From Muricea muricata (Eukaryota; Cnidaria; Anthozoa; Malacalcyonacea; Plexauridae): a DNA stretch of 64,000 nucleotides. The stretch spans positions 8,284,701 to 8,348,700 of the forward strand of contig OY979726.1 of NCBI GenBank assembly GCA_963855995.1. Reading direction: 5' to 3'. Shown piece after piece: positions 54,789-64,000 of the stretch. The stretch's first letter is position 1; every line of letters starts with the position of its first letter. The notes below the pieces were generated by a model, which ran no database searches, was not told the origin of the DNA, and saw only the letters and a list, made by a program, of their open reading frames with translations. A program made the position numbers and the translations under genes.

Positions 54789-55149
54789 ATAAAAATAATT
54801 TAATACAATTTTTCAATTGAATAAGTTGCTACTTTAAGTTTCATCTTCAGACAACATTGAGCACTCTTTATTCTTGAAAACGAGAATATATATAGTTTCT
54901 CATTTTAATATTTGGAACAAGTATAATTTTTAATTGTGTCACTCCCGCTTTTAGTCATTATTTTTGTTTTTTAATATTCAAGGTAAGCATCACGAGAAGT
55001 TTTAAATTATTTTAAAACTTCTCGTGTCACATATATCTGGTTTTGAGCAATTTAAAAGTAGGAATTTTGCTTTTTTACTCATTTTGAGTAATTTATTGCT
55101 TGAAACAAGAATGATCATGAGGAGGATTTAGGGCAGTAAGTAATTTATT
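54786..55149. other. AT-rich right flank with a 36-bp hairpin
   Basis: A near-perfect dyad CACGAGAAGTTTTAA / TTAAAACTTCTCGTG lies at 54991-55026. No gene is seen. Confidence 0.6.
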
Positions 55150-55560
55150 TCTTAAAACAAGAATAATTTGCTTGATAAAATTTGTCGAACTAAGAATACT
55201 TTAACTACATTCTTATTTTGAGTAACGTATTTCTTAAAATAAGAAAAAAGTGATTTTTTGTTATTCTTGTTCAGCAAATATTTTCTTGTTTTAAGTAATT
55301 TAAAATTCTTTTTAAGAACCATTTTGCTTGTTTACTTATTTTGAGAAATATATTTCTTAAAACAAGAATAAATTACTTGATAAAATTTGTCGAACTAAGA
55401 ATAATTTCACTATATTCTTATTTTGAGTAATGTATTTCTTAAAATAAGAAAAATGGGATTTTTTGTTATTCTTACTCAGCAAATATTTTCTTGTTTTAAG
55501 TAATTTAAAATTCTTGTTAAGAAGCATTTTGCTTGTGTACTCATTTTGAGAAACATATTG
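55150..55560. repeat. Right subterminal direct repeats, about 205-bp period
   Basis: Two copies begin with aagaataa..t..cttgataaaatt near 55159 and 55364 and continue with tcgaactaagaata and tatttcttaaaataagaaaa. They are rich in aagaat/attctt words like the left end. Likely transposase-binding subterminal region. Confidence 0.7.
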
Positions 55561-55608
55561 CTTGAAACAAGAACATTTTTCTTGATAAGAATTGTAAATT
55601 TTGCTGTG
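55543..55608 (-). repeat. Right TIR of the 15.7-kb transposon
   Basis: The reverse complement starts CACAGCAAAATTTACAATTC and continues with cttatcaagaaaaa, cttgtttcaagcaa and tttctcaaaa, parallel to the left TIR. It is followed by TA at 55609-55610. Confidence 0.85.
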
Positions 55609-55858
55609 TAGTTTGAGCGCCGAAAACATGATTGCGGACTTGCTAAGTTCTCCAATTTCGATTTAGAAGCTGTCTTTTAGCTGCGCGATTGCAATATATC
55701 ATTGTGCTCAACTCGTTCACTTTAGAACTCAAAACATCATTTTAAGCTCTAAAACGTCGGCGTGATCGATTTGAGACGGCAATTTTTAGTTGGCAGTCTG
55801 AGCATGTTTTTACGCTCAAATCGCTTCCAGATCGCTTAAAACGCGATTTTGATGATTG
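55609..55858. repeat. Satellite segment completing tandem unit 1
   Basis: Continues the monomer broken at 39912 (TAgtttgagcgccg...) and ends at gatgATTG, the target duplication of LTR copy 2. It matches 60705-60954. Confidence 0.92.
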
Positions 55859-56717
55859 TGTTACGAAGCAGTACATTAATAGCATAAAAGTAGCTAAATT
55901 ATATTCTCCAGGCAAGGTAAACACTAGATACGTCAGTGGGAAAGGTAATGGGCATATTTGGTTGCCAAGGAAAGATAAAGTAAATAAAAATTCGTGTATC
56001 TTTCACGACCTGTCAGTTATCTTTTCCATTAGGCTCACAGTATAAATAATGATACTTGGACTTGTCAATGTTTGATAAAAACAAAATACAAGGTGGTCGG
56101 ATTTATTTAGATAAGAAAAATTCCAGTGGTGCACAACCTTTGTACTTACACGTGCACAGGTTTGAGGCATTACTGTCAATCATTTGTAGAGGTATTTCGC
56201 GCGGTCAGGTAATAAAAGTGTTACGTCATAAAAATGTAGTATTGTAAAATTGTAGGAAAGTAAAAGTCAAACATTGAAGTTGAGTTCATATATATAGAGA
56301 TAATAAGTTTTACTAAGGAAATCAACGAAATAAGTTAAGTTTGAACATTTTTTAAATAATATTGACGGAGCATACGACCGACTGAGACAGTGCGACAACG
56401 CCTTAAATAAATAAAGGAAAAGAGCTGGTGCGAGAGTTCAGAAATCCAAAACCTAGAACCTGATTGGCTGATTCTGTTCACATGCACAAAACTCCTACGA
56501 CCGTTAGTATAAAAGACCGCCCCAGCTGAATCCCGAGCAGTTGCTGCAGAGTAGTTGCTGAGTAGCCGAGAAGTGAAAACTCTACTCAAACGAACAGACA
56601 GAAACAGACAAGACAGACCAACAAACTCAGAAGAAGACGATTATTGAACTGTAGAATTAACACCTGTAACGATCCACTACCTCGCGTAGATATTGTGAAT
56701 AAAAAGAATTCATAACA
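55859..56717 (+). repeat. 5' LTR, copy 2
   Basis: 859 bp, TATAAAAG at about 56508, AATAAA near its 3' end. Confidence 0.9.
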
Positions 56718-58148
56718 GTGGTGTAGGATCGGAGCTTATATTATTACCATGATTTGGATCTTATTGTGTATATTATTGGGTATCTGCGTCCCCAGTTCTG
56801 GTTCCTACTCGACACATTTAAACGACGACGTTACGCCACGGACATTACGACTTTTGAATTATGCTACGAAAGCCCATTTATCCTGTTACAGATTTGACTG
56901 TATCCCCAGAAGCGTATGGAAGCCACCTTGAGAGACGATATACATTTTAAAAGGATGGGTCGATACGGACACAAAGGACACATAGCATGGACACGGACAC
57001 GTTAAATTTATGACGAACGGTATCTATTAATATAATGTTAAATTTATTGGAGTTTGTTTAGTATATGTGTAAAGTAGTGGTCATATCATGTGTGTATGTT
57101 TGTTACTAGAGGCACAACCGGTATATTCGCTAAATCAAAATTTACTAAGGACAATTCAGCATGCAATATTTCATGTTGCCGTAAGATAGGGCATATGCAT
57201 ATATTTAGCTGGGTCAGATTTCAAATTTCATAGTGATTAATTTTTTTCACTGTGCGTATACTTTGCAAGATATATATACATATAAATATTTCTCTCTCCC
57301 CGGGACAGTCAAGGGTTTCCCAATCTTGTTACAATGATTTTATTATTCCTTTTCAAGCCAAAAGCTTAAATATTAGACAGATTCTTGTATTCTCTATGTA
57401 GACTCGGTATTTTTTTTTTGTCGATGAAAAACTACATTTAGGAGTTTGGTACGCAAGGCATGACGTTGTAGTTGCATGATATTCATATAAAAATTTGTTG
57501 TTGTATTTGAAATATTTTGAAGTATATAAGACGTATATTAAGACGGATTTTGAAATAAAAATGTTAGAAGTTAAATATTTTTAGGTTATTATTATATAGA
57601 GAGCATATCTCGGAAGAGCTATATAATAATCGCCAGTTATGTAATGTGATCAACCAAGAGTCTGAATACAATTTTCGTTATTGACAAGAAAAGTTATTTT
57701 GAAAATTTGTTATTATTTTGGTAAACCCTAAAACGTTATCCTTCAATAAAAAATTTAAAATTTGCTTCCCTGGTACAAACTTTCAGGAAAACAAGCAGTT
57801 TTATGCCTCTGTTTTCACCATTTATTTTGGTTTAACTTGTATTCGATTGTGTCTGTTGTGCTTTTCTGTATATTAAGAGTGTATGTATTACCCCTGAGGT
57901 GCAAATAGACATATGTAAATTATGCTGTGGTTTTGTGGTTGGTTGCTTCTATAATCTCGTATGAAAGTGTTAAGTGTAAATAGTTAATCAACACGCTAAA
58001 TGCATGGTCTCAGTTATTAGGCAATTGGTAATTTGCCCGTGATAGCCACGGCGAGCTTAAAATGTCGTTTTGTTATATGTAATAAGTATATCTATTTAGA
58101 ATGTGTACATCCCTAAGCTGAGGACAGCTTAATCCAGGCGGGAAGGAT

Positions 58149-59007
58149 TGTTACGAAGCAGTACATTAATAGCATAAAAATAGCTAAATTATATTCTCCA
58201 GGCAAGGTAAACACTAGATACGTCAGTGGGAAAGGTAATGGGCATATTTGGTTGCCAAGGAAAGATAAAGTAAATAAAAATTCGTGTATCTTTCACGACC
58301 TGTCAGTTATCTTTTCCATTAGGCTCACAGTATAAATAATGATACTTGGACTTGTCAATGTTTGATAAAAACAAAATACAAGGTGGTCGGATTTATTTAG
58401 ATAAGAAAAATTCCAGTGGTGCACAACCTTTGTACTTACACGTGCACAGGTTTGAGGCATTACTGTCAATCATTTGTAGAGGTATTTCGCGCGGTCAGGT
58501 AATAAAAGTGTTACGTCATAAAAATGTAGTATTGTAAAATTGTAGGAAAGTAAAAGTCAAACATTGAAGTTGAGTCCATATATATAGAGATAATAAGTTT
58601 TACTAAGGAAATCAACGAAATAAGTTAAGTTTGAACATTTTTTAAATAATATTGACGGAGCATACGACCGACTGAGACAGTGCGACAACGCCTTAAATAA
58701 ATAAAGGAAAAGAGCTGGTGCGAGAGTTCAGAAATCCAAAACCTAGAACCTGATTGGCTGATTCTGTTCACATGCACAAAACTCCTACGACCGTTAGTAT
58801 AAAAGACCGCCCCAGCTGAATCCCGAGCAGTGGCTGCAGAGTAGTTGCTGAGTAGCCGAGAAGTGAAAACTCTACTCAAACGAACAGACAGAAACAGACA
58901 AGACAGACCAACAAACTCAGAAGAAGACGATTATTGAACTGTAGAATTAACACCTGTAACGATCCGCTACCTCGCGTAGATATTGTGAATAAAAAGAATT
59001 CATAACA
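58149..59007 (+). repeat. 3' LTR, copy 2
   Basis: 859 bp; it differs from the 5' LTR at four sites that also differ in copy 1. Confidence 0.9.
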
Positions 59008-60954
59008 ATTGTAAGAGCGTTTCTTTTCAGTCTCAATGAATGTTGTAGGTTTCTCATTTCAACATGCTATTTTGCTGATGTCGGTAGTTTGAGCGCCGAA
59101 AACATGATTGCGGACATGCTAAGTTCTCTAATTTCGATTTAGAAGCTGTCTTTTAGGTACGCGATTGCAATATATTATTGTGCTCAACTCGTTCATTTTA
59201 GCACTCAAAACATCATTTTAAGCTCTAACACGTCGCCGTGCTCGATTTGAGACGGCAATTTTTAGTTGGCAGTCCGAGCATGTTTTTACGCTCAAATTAC
59301 TTCCAGAACGCCTAAAACGCGATTTTGATGATTGTAAGAGCGTTTCTTTTCATTCTCAAAGCATGTTGTAGGTTTCTAATTTCAACATGCTATTTTGCTG
59401 ATGTCGATAGTTTGAGCGCCGAAAACATGATGGCGGACTTCCTATAAGTTCTCCAATTTCGATATAGAAGCTGTCTTTTAGGTCCGCGATTGCAATATAT
59501 CATTGGGCTCAACTGGTTCACTTTAGCACTCAAAAACTCATTTTAAGCTCTAAAACGTCGCCGTGATCGATTTGAGAAGGCAATTTTTAGTTGGCAGTCT
59601 GAGCATATTTTTACGCTCAAATCGCTTCCACAACGCCTAAAACGTGATTTTGATGATTGTAAGAGCGTCTCTTTTCAGTCTCAATGCATGTTGTAGGTTT
59701 CTTATTTCAACATGTTTTTTTCTAATGTCGATAGTTTGAGCGCCGAAAACATGATTGCGGACTTCCTATAAGTTCTCCAATTTAAATATAGAAGCTGTCT
59801 TTTAGGTACGCGATTGCAATATATCATTGTGCTCAACTCGTTCTTTTTAGCACTCAAAAACTCATTTTAAGCTCTAAAACGTCGCCGTGATCAATTTGAG
59901 ACGGATATTTTTAGTTGGCAGTCTGAGCATGTTTTTACGCTCAAATCGCTTCCAGAACGCCTAAAACGCGATTTTGATAATTGTAAGAGCGTTTCTTTTC
60001 AGTCTCAAAGCATGTTGTAGGTTTCTCATTTCAACATGCTATTTTGCTGATGTCGATAGTTTGAGCGCCGAAAACGTGATTGCGGACTTGCTAAGTTCTC
60101 CAATTTCGATTTAGAAGCTGTCTTTTAGGTCCGCGATTGCAATATATCATTGGGCTCAACTCGTTCATTTTAGCACTCAAAACATCATTTTAAGCTCTAA
60201 AACGTCGCCGTGATCGATTTGAGACGGCAATTTTTAGTTGGCAGTCTGAGTATGTTGTTACGCTCAAATCGCTTCCAGATCGCCTAAAACGCGATTTTGA
60301 TGATTGTAAGAGCGTTTCTTTTCAGTCTGAAAGCATGTTGTAGGTTTCTCATTTCAACATGCTATTTTGCTCATGTCGATAGTTTGAGCGCCGAAAACGT
60401 GATTGCGGACTTGCTAAGTTCTCCAAGTTCGATTTAGAAGCTGTCTTTTAGGTCCGCGATTGCAATATATCATCGGGCTCAACTGGTATATTTTAGTACT
60501 CGAAACATCATTTTAAGCTCTAAAACGTCGCAGTGATCGATTTGAGACGGCGATTTTTAGTTGGCAGTATGAGCATCTTTTTACGCTCAAATCGAGTCCA
60601 GAACGCCTAAAACGCGATTTTGATTATTGTAAGAGCGTTTCTTTTCAGTTTCAAAGCAGGTTGTAGGTTTCTCATTTCAAAATGCTATTTTCATGATGTC
60701 TATATAGTTTGAGCGCCGAAAACATGATTGCGGACTTGCTAAGTTCTCCAATTTCGATTTAGAAGCTGTCTTTTAGCTGCGCGATTGCAATATATCATTG
60801 TGCTCAACTCGTTCACTTTAGAACTCAAAACATCATTTTAAGCTCTAAAACGTCGGCGTGATCGATTTGAGACGGCAATTTTTAGTTGGCAGTCTGAGCA
60901 TGTTTTTACGCTCAAATCGCTTCCAGATCGCTTAAAACGCGATTTTGATGATTG
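59008..60954. repeat. Satellite segment of tandem unit 2 (six monomers)
   Basis: 1947 bp, nearly identical to 38216-39912 joined to 55609-55858. Bases 60701-60706 read TATATA where the ancestral-type monomer at 34818-34821 reads gata. Confidence 0.92.
60701..60706. other. Putative excision footprint (TATA) of the 15.7-kb element
   Basis: Unit 2 reads gatgtcTATATAgtttgag. Unit 1 reads gatgtctaTA-element-TAgtttgag at the same place. The related monomer near 34811 reads gatgtcgaTAgtttgag. Unit 2 therefore has exactly the two target copies without the element. Confidence 0.7.
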
Positions 60955-61813
60955 TGTTACGAAGCAGTACATTAATAGCATAAAAGTAGCTAAATTATAT
61001 TCTCCAGGCAAGGTAAACACTAGATACGTCAGTGGGAAAGGTAATGGGCATATTTGGTTGCCAAGGAAAGATAAAGTAAATAAAAATTCGTGTATCTTTC
61101 ACGACCTGTCAGTTATCTTTTCCATTAGGCTCACAGTATAAATAATGATACTTGGACTTGTCAATGTTTGATAAAAACAAAATACAAGGTGGTCGGATTT
61201 ATTTAGATAAGAAAAATTCCAGTGGTGCACAACCTTTGTACTTACACGTGCACAGGTTTGAGGCATTACTGTCAATCATTTGTAGAGGTATTTCGCGCGG
61301 TCAGGTAATAAAAGTGTTACGTCATAAAAATGTAGTATTGTAAAATTGTAGGAAAGTAAAAGTCAAACATTGAAGTTGAGTTCATATATATAGAGATAAT
61401 AAGTTTTACTAAGGAAATCAACGAAATAAGTTAAGTTTGAACATTTTTTAAATAATATTGACGGAGCATACGACCGACTGAGACAGTGCGACAACGCCTT
61501 AAATAAATAAAGGAAAAGAGCTGGTGCGAGAGTTCAGAAATCCAAAACCTAGAACCTGATTGGCTGATTCTGTTCACATGCACAAAACTCCTACGACCGT
61601 TAGTATAAAAGACCGCCCCAGCTGAATCCCGAGCAGTTGCTGCAGAGTAGTTGCTGAGTAGCCGAGAAGTGAAAACTCTACTCAAACGAACAGACAGAAA
61701 CAGACAAGACAGACCAACAAACTCAGAAGAAGACGATTATTGAACTGTAGAATTAACACCTGTAACGATCCACTACCTCGCGTAGATATTGTGAATAAAA
61801 AGAATTCATAACA
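60955..61813 (+). repeat. 5' LTR, copy 3
   Basis: 859 bp with the TATA box near 61604. Confidence 0.9.
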
Positions 61814-63244
61814 GTGGTGTAGGATCGGAGCTTATATTATTACCATGATTTGGATCTTATTGTGTATATTATTGGGTATCTGCGTCCCCAGTTCTGGTTC
61901 CTACTCGACACATTTAAACGACGACGTTACGCCACGGACATTACGACTTTTGAATTATGCTACGAAAGCCCATTTATCCTGTTACAGATTTGACTGTATC
62001 CCCAGAAGCGTATGGAAGCCACCTTGAGAGACGATATACATTTTAAAAGGATGGGTCGATACGGACACAAAGGACACATAGCATGGACACGGACACGTTA
62101 AATTTATGACGAACGGTATCTATTAATATAATGTTAAATTTATTGGAGTTTGTTTAGTATATGTGTAAAGTAGTGGTCATATCATGTGTGTATGTTTGTT
62201 ACTAGAGGCACAACCGGTATATTCGCTAAATCAAAATTTACTAAGGACAATTCAGCATGCAATATTTCATGTTGCCGTAAGATAGGGCATATGCATATAT
62301 TTAGCTGGGTCAGATTTCAAATTTCATAGTGATTAATTTTTTTCACTGTGCGTATACTTTGCAAGATATATATACATATAAATATTTCTCTCTCCCCGGG
62401 ACAGTCAAGGGTTTCCCAATCTTGTTACAATGATTTTATTATTCCTTTTCAAGCCAAAAGCTTAAATATTAGACAGATTCTTGTATTCTCTATGTAGACT
62501 CGGTATTTTTTTTTTGTCGATGAAAAACTACATTTAGGAGTTTGGTACGCAAGGCATGACGTTGTAGTTGCATGATATTCATATAAAAATTTGTTGTTGT
62601 ATTTGAAATATTTTGAAGTATATAAGACGTATATTAAGACGGATTTTGAAATAAAAATGTTAGAAGTTAAATATTTTTAGGTTATTATTATATAGAGAGC
62701 ATATCTCGGAAGAGCTATATAATAATCGCCAGTTATGTAATGTGATCAACCAAGAGTCTGAATACAATTTTCGTTATTGACAAGAAAAGTTATTTTGAAA
62801 ATTTGTTATTATTTTGGTAAACCCTAAAACGTTATCCTTCAATAAAAAATTTAAAATTTGCTTCCCTGGTACAAACTTTCAGGAAAACAAGCAGTTTTAT
62901 GCCTCTGTTTTCACCATTTATTTTGGTTTAACTTGTATTCGATTGTGTCTGTTGTGCTTTTCTGTATATTAAGAGTGTATGTATTACCCCTGAGGTGCAA
63001 ATAGACATATGTAAATTATGCTGTGGTTTTGTGGTTGGTTGCTTCTATAATCTCGTATGAAAGTGTTAAGTGTAAATAGTTAATCAACACGCTAAATGCA
63101 TGGTCTCAGTTATTAGGCAATTGGTAATTTGCCCGTGATAGCCACGGCGAGCTTAAAATGTCGTTTTGTTATATGTAATAAGTATATCTATTTAGAATGT
63201 GTACATCCCTAAGCTGAGGACAGCTTAATCCAGGCGGGAAGGAT

Positions 63245-64000
63245 TGTTACGAAGCAGTACATTAATAGCATAAAAATAGCTAAATTATATTCTCCAGGCA
63301 AGGTAAACACTAGATACGTCAGTGGGAAAGGTAATGGGCATATTTGGTTGCCAAGGAAAGATAAAGTAAATAAAAATTCGTGTATCTTTCACGACCTGTC
63401 AGTTATCTTTTCCATTAGGCTCACAGTATAAATAATGATACTTGGACTTGTCAATGTTTGATAAAAACAAAATACAAGGTGGTCGGATTTATTTAGATAA
63501 GAAAAATTCCAGTGGTGCACAACCTTTGTACTTACACGTGCACAGGTTTGAGGCATTACTGTCAATCATTTGTAGAGGTATTTCGCGCGGTCAGGTAATA
63601 AAAGTGTTACGTCATAAAAATGTAGTATTGTAAAATTGTAGGAAAGTAAAAGTCAAACATTGAAGTTGAGTCCATATATATAGAGATAATAAGTTTTACT
63701 AAGGAAATCAACGAAATAAGTTAAGTTTGAACATTTTTTAAATAATATTGACGGAGCATACGACCGACTGAGACAGTGCGACAACGCCTTAAATAAATAA
63801 AGGAAAAGAGCTGGTGCGAGAGTTCAGAAATCCAAAACCTAGAACCTGATTGGCTGATTCTGTTCACATGCACAAAACTCCTACGACCGTTAGTATAAAA
63901 GACCGCCCCAGCTGAATCCCGAGCAGTTGCTGCAGAGTAGTTGCTGAGTAGCCGAGAAGTGAAAACTCTACTCAAACGAACAGACAGAAACAGACAAGAC
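63245..64000 (+). repeat. 3' LTR, copy 3 (partial)
   Basis: First 756 bp only. It has the 3'-type variants aata and gtcca, but agcagttgc where the 3' LTRs of copies 1 and 2 have agcagtggc, suggesting gene conversion or a later change in the others. Confidence 0.88.

Larger units (their letters stand above)
55859..59007 (+). mobile_element. Non-autonomous LTR retroelement, copy 2 (unit 2)
   Basis: 3149 bp, LTRs 55859-56717 and 58149-59007, target duplication ATTG (55855-55858, 59008-59011). It shares four LTR-LTR differences with copy 1 and differs from it at about five internal sites (for example attgttaatt/attggtaatt near 58030). Same monomer insertion point, so it is a duplicate of copy 1 and not a new insertion. 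The interior has the same PBS, 60-codon frame (56749-56931), hairpins and PPT. Confidence 0.92.
60955..64000 (+). mobile_element. Non-autonomous LTR retroelement, copy 3 (cut by window end)
   Basis: 5' LTR 60955-61813, interior with PBS and 60-codon frame (61845-62027), 3' LTR from 63245, running off the window after 756 bp. Its interior agrees with copy 2 at the sites that separate copy 2 from copy 1, so copies 2 and 3 are the closer pair. Target copy ATTG lies at 60951-60954. Confidence 0.9.

Overview
The window is repeat-dominated eukaryotic (metazoan) DNA. It is AT-rich, has GT-AG introns, long (TA)n microsatellites, metazoan-type transposon families and a large tandem satellite. The style (CMC/EnSpm elements with a two-gene layout, Tc1/IS630-like remnants, frequent gcatgc words) suggests a marine invertebrate such as a sponge or cnidarian, but the species cannot be fixed from the sequence. 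No host single-copy gene, tRNA, rRNA or CRISPR was found.

Layout. Bases 1-4440, 7656-35066, 38216-39912, 55609-55858 and 59008-60954 are one satellite family with a monomer of about 321-327 bp (roughly 110 monomers), arranged in higher-order repeats (6-mer of 1941 bp, 16-mer of 5175 bp, and a block of about 6.3 kb repeated at an offset of 8412 bp). Four kinds of mobile DNA interrupt it. (i) A 3215-bp terminal-inverted-repeat element without coding capacity lies at 4441-7655, with 4-bp target duplication GAAA. (ii) A 3149-bp non-autonomous LTR retroelement (859-bp LTRs, PBS and PPT, no gag/pol) occurs three times, at 35067, 55859 and 60955. All three sit in the same monomer position with the same ATTG duplication, so one insertion was amplified together with about 1.95 kb of satellite as a tandem unit of about 5.1 kb. 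(iii) A 15,696-bp DNA transposon of the CMC (CACTA/EnSpm/Mirage) type at 39913-55608 is inserted in the first of these units. (iv) Nested inside that transposon are a palindromic Tc1/IS630-like remnant, a fold-back MITE, a 469-bp hAT-type MITE, a LINE-like reverse-transcriptase remnant and (TA)n tracts.

The 15.7-kb element looks complete. It has TIRs starting CACAGC, TA target duplications and repeated AAGAAT-type subterminal sequence. Two divergently transcribed genes share a 568-bp intergenic region. The right gene (48810-53135, +) has three exons joined in phase and encodes an 874-aa transposase with two N-terminal C2H2 fingers and a candidate DDE core. The left gene (48241-41486, -) has about seven exons and encodes the roughly 490-aa accessory protein that accompanies animal EnSpm transposases; its last intron hosts the Tc1 palindrome.

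Most notable observations: (1) the tandem unit at 55859-60954 carries TATA at the exact position where unit 1 carries the 15.7-kb element between two TA copies, and is exactly 2 bp longer than unit 1 with the element subtracted, as expected of an excision footprint; (2) a hammerhead ribozyme with all core parts and stems at 54633-54676 (+), and a second hammerhead core at 45882-45921 (-), each close upstream of a long (TA)n tract; (3) an LTR retroelement absorbed into a satellite higher-order repeat. Most short open frames in the window (in satellite, LTRs and TA tracts) are non-coding.
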